Shown piece by piece: positions 7,977-15,186 of a stretch of DNA of 27,666 bases. Below the pieces are notes generated by a model, which saw only the letters and a list, made by a program, of their open reading frames with translations, ran no database searches and was not told where the DNA came from. The DNA is from an uncultured Lachnospiraceae bacterium (GTDB lineage: Bacteria; Bacillota; Clostridia; Lachnospirales; Lachnospiraceae): the NCBI GenBank assembly GCA_910586025.1, contig CAJUIO010000040.1, forward strand, positions 2,095 through 29,760. Direction: 5' to 3'. The translations under genes were made by a program, and so were the position numbers. Position 1 is the first letter of the stretch; every line of letters starts with the position of its first letter.

Positions 7977-9179
7977 ATGATGACGAAAGAGATAAGGGAG
8001 CATCTGACCTGCGGTATCATCCCCTTCTGGAAAGCCCTTCGGGACGACGAGCACGGAGGCTACTACGGATGGGTGGGCTGCGACCGGTCGGTGGACAAAA
8101 GGGCGGTGAAGGGCTGCATTTTAAACAGCCGCATTCTCTGGTTTTTCTCGAACGCCTATACACTCCTTAAGGATGAAAGCCTTCTTCGGGAGGCGGGACA
8201 TGGCTATGCTTTTTTGAGGGAGCGCTGCATTGACAAAGAAAACGGCGGCGTGTTCTGGTCGCTCCGGTATGACGGGGAGCCGGAGGATACGACGAAGCAT
8301 ACCTACAACCAGGCCTTTGCCATCTACGCTCTTTCTTCCTATTACGAAGCGTCCGGGGACGGGGAGGCTTTGGAGCTGGCAAAGGGTCTGTTTCATCTGA
8401 TTGAGGAGAAATGTACGGACGAGATGGGCTACAGAGAAGCCTTTGACAGGGAATTCGGGGAGGTGGAGAATGACAAGCTCTCGGAAAACGGCGTGATTGC
8501 GGCAAAGACCATGAACACTCTGCTTCACGTGTTCGAGGCCTATACGGAGCTCTACCGCATCTGCGGTATGCCGGAGGCGGGAGAGCGTCTGAAACGGATT
8601 CTGGATATTTTTGCGGATAAGGTGTACAATCCCGCCCGCCACAGACAGGAGGTGTTTTTTGACGAGAACATGAACTCCATTCTGGATCTGCATTCCTATG
8701 GGCATGATATCGAGACGGCCTGGCTAATTGACAGGGGCGCGGAGGTGCTGGGAGATGAGGCGTATGCAAAAAAGATGGCGCCAATCACCAGAGATCTTAC
8801 GGCGCAGATCTACAAAACGGCCTTTGACGGCAGATCCCTCGCCAACGAATGCGAGAGGGGCGTGGTAAACACACACCGGATCTGGTGGGTGCAGGCGGAG
8901 GCTGTTGTGGGTTTCCTGAACGGGTATGAGAAAAATCCGGATAAGCCCGAATATCTGGAAGCGGCAAAGGCGGAATGGGAGTTTATCAAAGCATATCTGA
9001 TTGACAAAAGAGAAGGCTCGGAGTGGTTCTGGGAGGTGGACGAAAACGGCAAGCCCTTCGAGGGAAGACCCATCGTGGAACCCTGGAAATGCCCTTACCA
9101 CAATGGAAGGATGTGCTTTGAGGTGATAAAAAGAGCGGGAGTGCAGAAGGAGGTAAAAAATGCTTCACAAAAGGTATGA
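7977..9179 (+). CDS. Cellobiose 2-epimerase (AGE family)
   Basis: The enzyme converts the reducing-end glucose of beta-1,4 disaccharides to mannose and back; in mannan pathways it turns beta-1,4-mannobiose into mannosyl-glucose. The 400-residue protein is the usual length for this (alpha/alpha)6-barrel family. It has the conserved Arg52 in LNSRILWFF, KHTYNQAFAIYALS, NTLLHVFEAYT, SYGHDIETAWL with a catalytic His, RIWWVQAEAVVGFLN, and EPWKCPYHNGRMC with the second catalytic His. ATG codons at 7977 and 7980 are both possible after ggaggtg; an ATG at 7970 is in another frame. The 3' end overlaps the mannosyl-glucose phosphorylase gene by 20 nt, so the two are coupled. That context favours the mannobiose role over N-acylglucosamine epimerase. 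Cytoplasmic, with no signal peptide. Confidence 0.93.
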   Translation: MMTKEIREHLTCGIIPFWKALRDDEHGGYYGWVGCDRSVDKRAVKGCILNSRILWFFSNAYTLLKDESLLREAGHGYAFLRERCIDKENGGVFWSLRYDGEPEDTTKHTYNQAFAIYALSSYYEASGDGEALELAKGLFHLIEEKCTDEMGYREAFDREFGEVENDKLSENGVIAAKTMNTLLHVFEAYTELYRICGMPEAGERLKRILDIFADKVYNPARHRQEVFFDENMNSILDLHSYGHDIETAWLIDRGAEVLGDEAYAKKMAPITRDLTAQIYKTAFDGRSLANECERGVVNTHRIWWVQAEAVVGFLNGYEKNPDKPEYLEAAKAEWEFIKAYLIDKREGSEWFWEVDENGKPFEGRPIVEPWKCPYHNGRMCFEVIKRAGVQKEVKNASQKV

Positions 9180-10338
9180 GGAAGAGCTGAAAAAGCAGGA
9201 AACCCTGCTGTGCAGAAAGAATGAGGCGGATCCGGATTTTTACAATGGGGTGTACGACCGGTACAGATATCCGGTGCTCACCAGAGAGCATATCCCCCTG
9301 ACCTGGCAGTATGACCTGAATCCGCAGACAAATCCTTACTTTATGAAGAGGCTTGGAATCAATGCGGTGATGAATTCGGGAGCAATTTATCTGAATGGGA
9401 AATATTATCTGGTGGCCAGAATCGAGGGGGACGATCGGAAATCCTTCTTTGGCGTGGCGGAAAGTGACAACGGAGTGGACGGCTTTCGTTTCTGGGACTA
9501 TCCCATCTTGCTTCCGGACACCTGCCCGGAGGAGACGAATGTTTACGATATGCGGCTGACAAAGCATGAGGACGGTTACATTTACGGCGTGTTCTGTTCC
9601 GAGAGCAAGGATACCACGACAAGCGACCTGTCTGCAGCCGTGGCGGCCGCCGGTATTGTAAGGACAAAGGATCTGAAGGAATGGGAGAGGCTTGCGAACC
9701 TTGTGACGCTCCGTTCTCCCCAGCAGAGAAATGTTGTGCTCCATCCGGAGTTCGTGGACGGGAAGTATGCTTTTTACACAAGACCCATGGACGATTTTAT
9801 CGACACCGGTTCGGGCGGCGGTATCGGTTTTGGCCTGTGCGAGGACATTACCCATGCGGTGATCGATGAGGAGAAAATGACCAGCCTTCGCAAATACCAT
9901 ACCATCACGGAGGCGAAAAACGGAGCGGGAGCCGTTCCCATCCGGACACAGCGGGGCTGGATCCACATTGCCCACGGGGTGAGGAACACGGCGGCAGGAC
10001 TCCGCTACGTGATCTATGCCTTTGCCACGGATCTGAAGGATCCCTCCCGGGTGAACGCAGAACCTTCCGGACTTCTGATCAGGCCAAGGCAGCAGGAACG
10101 GGTTGGCGATGTATCCAACGTGGTGTTTACCAACGGTGCCATTGTGAACGAAAAGGGCGAGGTCTATATCTATTATGCTTCCTGTGATACCAGGATGCAT
10201 GTGGCCGTGACCACGGTGGATAAGCTTATGGATTATGTGTTTAACACGCCTTCCGATCCTTTAAGGAGCGTGGAGTGCGTGGCTCAGAGATGTGAGCTCA
10301 TCCGGAGAAATCTGGAATTTCTGGAAGGGCAGAGGTAG
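9160..10338 (+). CDS. 4-O-beta-D-mannosyl-D-glucose phosphorylase (GH130_1)
   Basis: A glycoside hydrolase family 130 enzyme that splits Man-beta-1,4-Glc with phosphate to mannose 1-phosphate and glucose. The 392-residue protein has the long N-terminal helix region typical of subfamily 1, GINAVMNSGAIYLNGKYYLVARIEG, and TNVYDMRLTKHEDG with the proposed catalytic Asp at residue 130. Later it has VLHPEFVDGKYAFYTRP, GSGGGIGFGLCEDITHAV and GAGAVPIRTQRGWIHIAHG. It starts 5 nt after ggaggt and overlaps the epimerase by 20 nt, the arrangement known for the mannobiose epimerase/phosphorylase pathway. A second GH130 gene follows after a hairpin-bearing gap. Cytoplasmic. It looks intact. Confidence 0.94.
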   Translation: MLHKRYEEELKKQETLLCRKNEADPDFYNGVYDRYRYPVLTREHIPLTWQYDLNPQTNPYFMKRLGINAVMNSGAIYLNGKYYLVARIEGDDRKSFFGVAESDNGVDGFRFWDYPILLPDTCPEETNVYDMRLTKHEDGYIYGVFCSESKDTTTSDLSAAVAAAGIVRTKDLKEWERLANLVTLRSPQQRNVVLHPEFVDGKYAFYTRPMDDFIDTGSGGGIGFGLCEDITHAVIDEEKMTSLRKYHTITEAKNGAGAVPIRTQRGWIHIAHGVRNTAAGLRYVIYAFATDLKDPSRVNAEPSGLLIRPRQQERVGDVSNVVFTNGAIVNEKGEVYIYYASCDTRMHVAVTTVDKLMDYVFNTPSDPLRSVECVAQRCELIRRNLEFLEGQR

Positions 10339-10356
10339 GAACTGGAAATCATTTTG

Positions 10357-10438
10357 TCCGTGCGGTTCGTTTCTGTCCCTTGCGGCCACAGCTTGGTATG
10401 GTTTTGGCGTGTAAGGGATCGAAACGAAACCGTACAGA
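10357..10438 (+). repeat. Long imperfect inverted repeat between the two phosphorylase genes
   Basis: Left arm 10357-10381 (cgtgcggttcgtttctgtcc core) pairs with right arm 10413-10438 (gggatcgaaacgaaaccgta core), giving about 24 paired positions with one bulge and a few mismatches or wobbles. The loop is about 30 nt. No T-run follows, so it is not a plain terminator. In RNA it could stabilise or process the epimerase/phosphorylase message, or set different levels for the downstream gene. Confidence 0.7.
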
Positions 10439-10484
10439 TGAAAACAATTGAAACAGCGCCGTATGGCGCAGAAAAGAGGAAATG

Positions 10485-11507
10485 ATGAGCGAAATTAAAA
10501 TGATTGCACCCGCAGTAAAGAACGTACCCTGGCAGGAGAGGCCGCAGTCCCTTACGGGGGCTCCGATCTGGAGATATACGGAAAATCCCATTATCGGGAG
10601 GAATCCGGTGGAGGGCGTTGCGAGAATTTTTAACAGTGCGGTGATGCCCTATGAGGATGCGTTTATCGGCGTGTTCCGAGGGGAGCAGACCAACGGAATC
10701 CCCTATATTTATATGGGCAGGAGCAGGGATGCCATCCACTGGGAATTTGACAAGGAAAAGATCCCCTTTGTGAACGAGGCGGGCGAGCCCTTCATGCCGG
10801 TGTATGCCTATGATCCCAGGCTGGTGAAAGTGGAGGATACCTACTATATTATCTGGTGCCAGGATTTCTACGGCGCATCCATCGGAATGGCTAAGACCAC
10901 GGACTTCAAGACCTTTACCAGGCTTGAGAATCCCTTTATCCCTTTTAACCGCAATGCCGTGCTTTTTCCGAGGAAAATTAACGGCAATTACGTGCTGCTC
11001 AGCCGGCCCTCGGACAGCGGTCATACGCCCTTCGGAGATATTTTCCTGAGCGAGAGCCCGGATCTTGTTTATTGGGGAAAGCACAGACATGTGATGGGAA
11101 AAGGGAAGGAATGGTGGGAGTCCGTCAAGATCGGCGGCGGAGCGGCTCCCATTGAGACCAGTGAGGGATGGCTCCTGTTTTATCATGGTGTGAGCGGGAC
11201 CTGCAACGGCTTTGTATATTCCATCGGGGGAGCGATCCTGGATCTCGAGAATCCTTCTATTGTGAAATACAGATGTGAGAATTTCCTTCTGACACCCGAG
11301 GAATGGTATGAGGAGAGGGGATTTGTTCCCAACGTGTGCTTCCCCTGCGCAACCATACACGATCCGGAGAGCGGAAGGATCGCCATCTACTACGGATGTG
11401 CGGACAGCTATGTGGGACTTGCGTTCACGCAGTTTGAGGATATTGTGGCTTATATCAAGGAGCATAGCGCGGTGACACGGGAGGATACGGAGATCGGAAT
11501 TCGCTAA
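10485..11507 (+). CDS. Beta-1,4-mannooligosaccharide phosphorylase (GH130_2)
   Basis: This GH130 protein (340 residues) is shorter than its upstream paralogue and has the subfamily 2 pattern: WRYTENPIIGRNP, IFNSAVMPYEDAFIGVFRGE, MPVYAYDPRLVKVEDTYYI with the catalytic Asp near residue 110, FPRKINGNYVLLSRPSD, and IGGGAAPIETSEGWLLFYHG. The reaction is phosphorolysis of mannooligosaccharides from the non-reducing end to mannose 1-phosphate. ATGs stand at 10482 and 10485; the second leaves a better gap (4 nt) after agagga. The gene is 146 nt past the first phosphorylase, in the same direction, and ends before a hairpin, closing the operon. Cytoplasmic and intact. Confusion with GH130_1 is unlikely given the shorter N-terminus. 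Confidence 0.93.
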   Translation: MSEIKMIAPAVKNVPWQERPQSLTGAPIWRYTENPIIGRNPVEGVARIFNSAVMPYEDAFIGVFRGEQTNGIPYIYMGRSRDAIHWEFDKEKIPFVNEAGEPFMPVYAYDPRLVKVEDTYYIIWCQDFYGASIGMAKTTDFKTFTRLENPFIPFNRNAVLFPRKINGNYVLLSRPSDSGHTPFGDIFLSESPDLVYWGKHRHVMGKGKEWWESVKIGGGAAPIETSEGWLLFYHGVSGTCNGFVYSIGGAILDLENPSIVKYRCENFLLTPEEWYEERGFVPNVCFPCATIHDPESGRIAIYYGCADSYVGLAFTQFEDIVAYIKEHSAVTREDTEIGIR

Positions 11508-11523
11508 TCGACATTTGCATCAG

Positions 11524-11566
11524 AAATCCGGCGGTTTCTTCTTTTGGAAGAATCTGCCGGATTTTG
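11524..11566 (+). terminator. Terminator-like hairpin closing the mannoside operon
   Basis: Stem 11524-11541 (aaatccggcggtttcttc) pairs with 11547-11564, 18 positions with two mismatches, and a 5-nt loop. The tail is short (attttgg), so efficiency is uncertain. It lies 16 nt after the phosphorylase stop. Confidence 0.65.
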
Positions 11567-11675
11567 GTCTGTGTCATTTGTAACGGTTTTCATCCCGGTT
11601 TTATGGCACAGAAATTTTCTTTCGGTCATTCAGTCTCGGGAGTTTTTTGATTTTATCTGCATAAAGTTATCCATA

Positions 11676-11707
11676 ATCGGGACGAAAAACAGACATTTTT
11701 CCCCGAT
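11676..11707. other. Hairpin in the 435-bp gap before the secreted-protein gene
   Basis: ATCGGG-AC-GAAAAA (11676-11689) pairs with TTTTTC-CCCGAT (11696-11707), 12 bp with a 2-nt bulge and a 6-nt loop. It has no assigned role. Apart from this, the terminator before it and the repeat/promoter after it, nothing convincing was found in 11508-11942; an 84-codon ORF at 11544-11798 looks like chance. Confidence 0.45.
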
Positions 11708-11815
11708 AGCGACATTCCGCACCTTTCGTATTTGGACAATCACCACTAATATTTTCCGATTATTCCATTACATTTTGGCAATTGCTTACGGGTTTTGACT
11801 TTCAGTATTATTTAT

Positions 11816-11852
11816 TTTTGTTTAATCAGAGTTTGACTTTTGTTTAATCAGA
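11816..11852 (+). repeat. Direct repeat overlapping the promoter of the secreted-protein gene
   Basis: The 15-mer TTTTGTTTAATCAGA occurs exactly at 11816-11830 and 11838-11852, a 22-bp period (about two helical turns). The first copy ends 2 bp before the -35 box and the second fills the spacer between -35 and -10. This is a good layout for a regulator-binding site. Confidence 0.8.
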
Positions 11853-11861
11853 TAATATAAT
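11833..11861 (+). promoter_or_regulatory. Near-consensus promoter of the secreted-protein gene
   Basis: TTGACT (11833-11838), a 17-bp spacer and TATAAT (11856-11861). The predicted start of transcription is near 11868, giving a leader of about 75 nt before the ATG at 11943. Confidence 0.75.
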
Positions 11862-11942
11862 AACCTTTAACAAATATTTATGCCTAACAGCCTAAATATA
11901 AAAAAGACCACACTTTAAAATTCAGGAAGGAGCTGACGAGCA

Positions 11943-12503
11943 ATGAAAAAGATTTTGGCATTGACATTGATAGGAACAATGTTATTTTCTATGCCTGTTA
12001 TGGCAAAGGATTATGAACCGCCTAAGGCAGTTTATCTGGAGGACTCCTCTAATGTTGGAGATCCAAGTATAACCGTAGCAGCGATCGAAGAAGACAAGCT
12101 GGTGGCAGAGTATATGAACAATGCCGTGACAGGCACATGGTTACTGGAGGATGCCATTACGATTGGGCAGGGTGGCGACGTTATTGTTGACGGCCAAATG
12201 ACGAATCTTACTTTCTCAGTTTTGAAAGCGGGAGCTGATCATTCAGGCGCTGCACAGAAGTTTGCAAATACAATGGGCGGTAAAGTGCTGAATGTTGTTA
12301 CCGTAAAGGGACCTGCTACTCTCAAGTACAGTGTTGCAAACGTAAATTTCTACACACCTGGCATTGTTTCCGGTCAGAATATTAAAGTTTATACATATTC
12401 TAACGGCTCTTGGGTAGAAAACACTGTTACCGAAGTGAGAGAAGACCATGTCGTAGTGGATATGACAGCGAACGGAGTTCTTGCGTTTATCGAAGTGGCA
12501 TAA
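11943..12503 (+). CDS. Secreted protein of unknown function
   Basis: I do not recognise the family. The 186-residue product has a clear signal peptide: MKK, a hydrophobic stretch to about residue 18, then a cut likely after VMA (residue 21). The mature part is about 165 residues, acidic, with no cysteine, no lipobox, no membrane anchor and no LPXTG. Its C-terminal half looks like a compact beta domain (VLNVVTVKGPATLKYSV, NVNFYTPG, IKVYTYSNGSWVEN, DHVVVDM, GVLAFIEVA). The ribosome site aaggag lies 10 nt before the ATG. The gene stands alone with its own near-consensus promoter, a repeat over that promoter and a strong terminator, so it is probably well expressed under separate control. A role outside the cell or at the wall is an inference from the signal peptide only. 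Codon use is more AT-rich than the flanking genes. Confidence 0.8.
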   Translation: MKKILALTLIGTMLFSMPVMAKDYEPPKAVYLEDSSNVGDPSITVAAIEEDKLVAEYMNNAVTGTWLLEDAITIGQGGDVIVDGQMTNLTFSVLKAGADHSGAAQKFANTMGGKVLNVVTVKGPATLKYSVANVNFYTPGIVSGQNIKVYTYSNGSWVENTVTEVREDHVVVDMTANGVLAFIEVA

Positions 12504-12541
12504 TAAATAAAAATTTAATGGATTTTGTAAAGTGTGGTGAT

Positions 12542-12578
12542 ATGCGTACTGCTTTATATAGCAGTACGCATTTTTTTT
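12542..12578 (+). terminator. Strong intrinsic terminator after the secreted-protein gene
   Basis: ATGCGTACTGCT (12542-12553) pairs perfectly with AGCAGTACGCAT (12560-12571) over a 6-nt loop and runs into eight T residues. It lies 38 nt past the stop. Confidence 0.92.
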
Positions 12579-12663
12579 CCGAGGCCGGCTAATAAGTCAA
12601 TCGAAAATTTTGGCAAAAAAATGCATATTACAACGATATCAGGAGGAAATAGAGGATTTCAAT

Positions 12664-12786
12664 ATGTCAACTATGGTTGACGCAATAGTACATGCATATT
12701 TGTGCGGCGATGAGGAAATGCAGATTCCAACATTAACTCGGACAGTGGCGGAAATCGACAATGTGGGAAGCCCTGTTCCGGACTGA
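12664..12786 (+). CDS. Possible 40-residue peptide
   Basis: This short ORF starts with ATG preceded by aggagg (12641-12646) and a closer gagga at a 7-nt gap. It encodes 40 residues beginning MSTMVDAIVHAYLCGDEE and ending NVGSPVPD. It has no signal peptide or membrane segment and I do not recognise it. It lies between a strong terminator and manA, in an otherwise empty 426-bp gap. It could be a genuine small protein or the leftover start of a lost gene. The rest of the gap (12787-12929) holds only a weak TATAAT at 12895-12900 before manA. Confidence 0.35.
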   Translation: MSTMVDAIVHAYLCGDEEMQIPTLTRTVAEIDNVGSPVPD

Positions 12787-12929
12787 TCTTTAAAATATGT
12801 CTGCCCGGGAAGGATGCCTGTTTTATAAAATACCACTGATTCGCCGGCTCAAAAGAACTGACATGTTTCACTGGATTTTACAGGAAGGAATGGCTATAAT
12901 AGGGAAAGAGAACCGAAAGGAGATTCAAT

Positions 12930-13868
12930 ATGAAATCAATATTATTTTTGGAGCCGGTATTTAAGCAGATGATCTGGGGAGGGCGGCAGCTTGCAGATCA
13001 ATTCGGATATGAGATTCCCGGGGACAGAACCGGGGAGTGCTGGGCGGTCAGCGCTCATCCAAACGGAGACTGTGTGGTGAGAGAAGGCGCTTATCAGGGG
13101 AAAACGCTCTCACAGCTGTGGCGGGAGGAGCCGGGACTGTTCGGAAACAGTGATCTGGACCGTTTTCCTCTCCTCGTAAAGATTATTGACGCAAAGGATG
13201 ACCTGAGCATCCAGGTGCATCCGGATGATGCTTATGCCGGGGAGAATGAAAACGGCTCTCTGGGAAAGACGGAATGCTGGTATATCCTGGACTGTCCGGA
13301 GAAAGCGTCGCTTGTGGTGGGACACAATGCAGGTTCCAGGCAGGAGTTGCAGGAAATGATTGAGCAGGAAAGATGGGGAGAGCTGATCCGGGAAATCCCT
13401 GTGAAAAAGGGTGATTTCATACAGATCAATCCCGGCACGGTACACGCCATAAAGGGCGGTCTGATGATTCTGGAGACCCAGCAGAACAGCGATATTACCT
13501 ACCGGGTTTATGATTATGGAAGGCTCACGGACGGAAAGCCCCGCCAGCTCCATGTAAAGCAGAGCATTGACGTGATCACGGTTCCGGCACCCTCTGCCGC
13601 AGACAGTGTGAAGTCGGCCCTGGCGCTTCCGGAAAATACCATGAATGAGCTGATCTCCTGCGACTATTATACCGTGTGGAAGCTGGATGTGGCGGGAGTT
13701 ATGTCCTTTGAGCAGACGCATCCCTTCCTGATCATGAGCGTAATTGAAGGAGAGGGAAGCGTGGACGGCCGCAGAATTTGTAAGGGAGATCACTTTATCC
13801 TGCCCCAGGGCTATGGAACCGCGGAACTGCGGGGCGAGATGACGCTGATCGCATCTTCGGTGAGATAG
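12930..13868 (+). CDS. manA: Mannose-6-phosphate isomerase, class I
   Basis: Interconverts mannose 6-phosphate and fructose 6-phosphate. The 312-residue protein is the short type I form common in Firmicutes. It opens with LEPVFKQMIWGGRQL and GECWAVSAHPNGD. The zinc ligands are visible in IQVHPDD (two His/Asp-rich), KTECWY (Glu) and GTVHAI (His). ETQQNSDITYRVYDYGR and the final beta domain complete the fold. The ribosome site aaaggag is 8 nt before the ATG. It lies about 1.4 kb after the mannoside phosphorylases, in the same direction but behind two terminators, so it is a separate unit that supports the same pathway once mannose 1-phosphate is isomerised. The phosphomannomutase needed for that is not in the window. 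Confidence 0.94.
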   Translation: MKSILFLEPVFKQMIWGGRQLADQFGYEIPGDRTGECWAVSAHPNGDCVVREGAYQGKTLSQLWREEPGLFGNSDLDRFPLLVKIIDAKDDLSIQVHPDDAYAGENENGSLGKTECWYILDCPEKASLVVGHNAGSRQELQEMIEQERWGELIREIPVKKGDFIQINPGTVHAIKGGLMILETQQNSDITYRVYDYGRLTDGKPRQLHVKQSIDVITVPAPSAADSVKSALALPENTMNELISCDYYTVWKLDVAGVMSFEQTHPFLIMSVIEGEGSVDGRRICKGDHFILPQGYGTAELRGEMTLIASSVR

Positions 13869-13902
13869 AGCATATGAAACGAAAAAAACAGGGAGAAGGG
13901 GT

Positions 13903-15107
13903 ATGGGGGTTTATTTAAATCCGAAGAATTCCGGCTTTAAACGGGCAATTGCTTCAGAAATTTATGTGGATAAGACGGGACTGATTGAATACACGAATAA
14001 GGTACTGGGAACGGAACAGGGTTATCTGTGTGTCAGTCGGCCAAGGCGATTTGGAAAATCTATGGCGGCCAATATGCTCTGTGCATATTACAGTTGTGGA
14101 TGCGACTCGGAAAGCCTGTTTGCAGGACTGAAAGCGGAAAAGCTCTTATCATTCAGAAGCCATTTAAATAAACATAATGTAATTTTTCTTAATATGCAGG
14201 ATTTCCTGAGTCAGTCACATGATGTTGCCAAGATGCTGGATCAAATCGAAAAATCGGTGGTGCAGGAACTAAAAAGAACGTATACGCAGGTACAGTGGCA
14301 GGAGAGTGAGCGGCTTGAGGGTATCCTTAACCAGATCTATTCTGATCTGGATGAACAGTTTATCTTTATTATCGATGAGTGGGACTGTATCTTTCGTGAA
14401 TTGAAGGATAATGAAGAGGGGCAGAAAAAATATCTGGACTATTTAAGGAATTTGCTGAAAGACAAGGCGTATGTGGATTTGGTTTATATGACGGGGATAC
14501 TGCCAATAAAGAAGTATGGTTCCCATTCAGCGCTCAATATGTTTACGGAATTCTCAATGACCCAGCCACTCTTTATGGCTGAGTATGTCGGGTTTACAGA
14601 GACAGAGGTAAAAGAATTGTGCGACAGATATCAGATGGACTTTGCGGAGATTCAAAGATGGTATGATGGATATTCCTTTGAAGAAGGACATATTTATAGC
14701 CCCAGATCCGTAGTTACGGCTATGCTGACGAGGAAATTCAGTAATTTCTGGTCCCAGACAGAAACATATGAAGCACTCAGGATATATATTGAGATGAATT
14801 TTGATGGCTTAAAGGATGCAATTATGAAGATGCTTTCGGGAGAGAGATGCAGGATTAATATTGCAACCTTCAAAAACGATATGACAACCTTTAGGTCAAA
14901 AGATGATGTGTTTACTCTGCTGGTACATTTAGGATATTTGGGATATGATGAGAAAGAGCGACAGGTGTTTATACCAAATTACGAGGTTTCTGAGGAATTC
15001 ATTAATGCGCTTCAGGGTGAGGACTGGAAGCGGTTGTAAGAGCGGTGGAAAAATCAAAGCAGTTGATGGACGAATGGAAAGCTTCTGTTAGTTGGCATAA
15101 ATTATGA
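13903..15107 (+). pseudogene. AAA-ATPase-like family protein, frameshifted and 3' truncated
   Basis: The 378-residue ORF (13903-15039) belongs to the AAA-ATPase-like family (PF09820): N-terminal YLNPKNSGF... YVDKTGLIEY, Walker A SRPRRFGKSMAANML, Walker B FIFIIDEWDCIF, YMTGILPIKKYG, RWYDGYSF. Intact members are usually about 520-560 residues with a C-terminal PD-(D/E)XK nuclease domain. The frame stops right after GEDWKRL. One frame away the sequence continues as EAVVRAVEKSKQLMDEW, exactly what the family has after DW, up to a stop at 15105-15107. The loss of one G in a GGG run near 15025-15028 explains this. Even so, the nuclease domain is absent. The ATPase part may still be made. It follows manA by 34 nt. 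Function of the family is unknown; it is often expanded and eroded in gut Clostridia. Confidence 0.85.
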
Positions 15108-15186
15108 TAAGAAAATGAAAAAGCATGACTGTATAATTGAAGAGTTCCGGCTTTAATGAGATTTTATTATGTAGAAAGGACATACC

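Noticed and set aside
8986..10200. 404-codon antisense ORF opposite the GH130_1 gene
   Set aside because: Its translation is low-complexity and family-free, and the plus-strand phosphorylase is certain. Codon bias of the real gene keeps the opposite frame open.
10284..11465. 393-codon antisense ORF opposite the GH130_2 gene
   Set aside because: Same reason: a shadow of a clearly identified enzyme, without a ribosome site or recognisable motifs.
11544..11798. 84-codon ORF after the mannoside operon
   Set aside because: It begins inside the terminator hairpin, has no ribosome site and is rich in Phe/Ile from AT-rich DNA.
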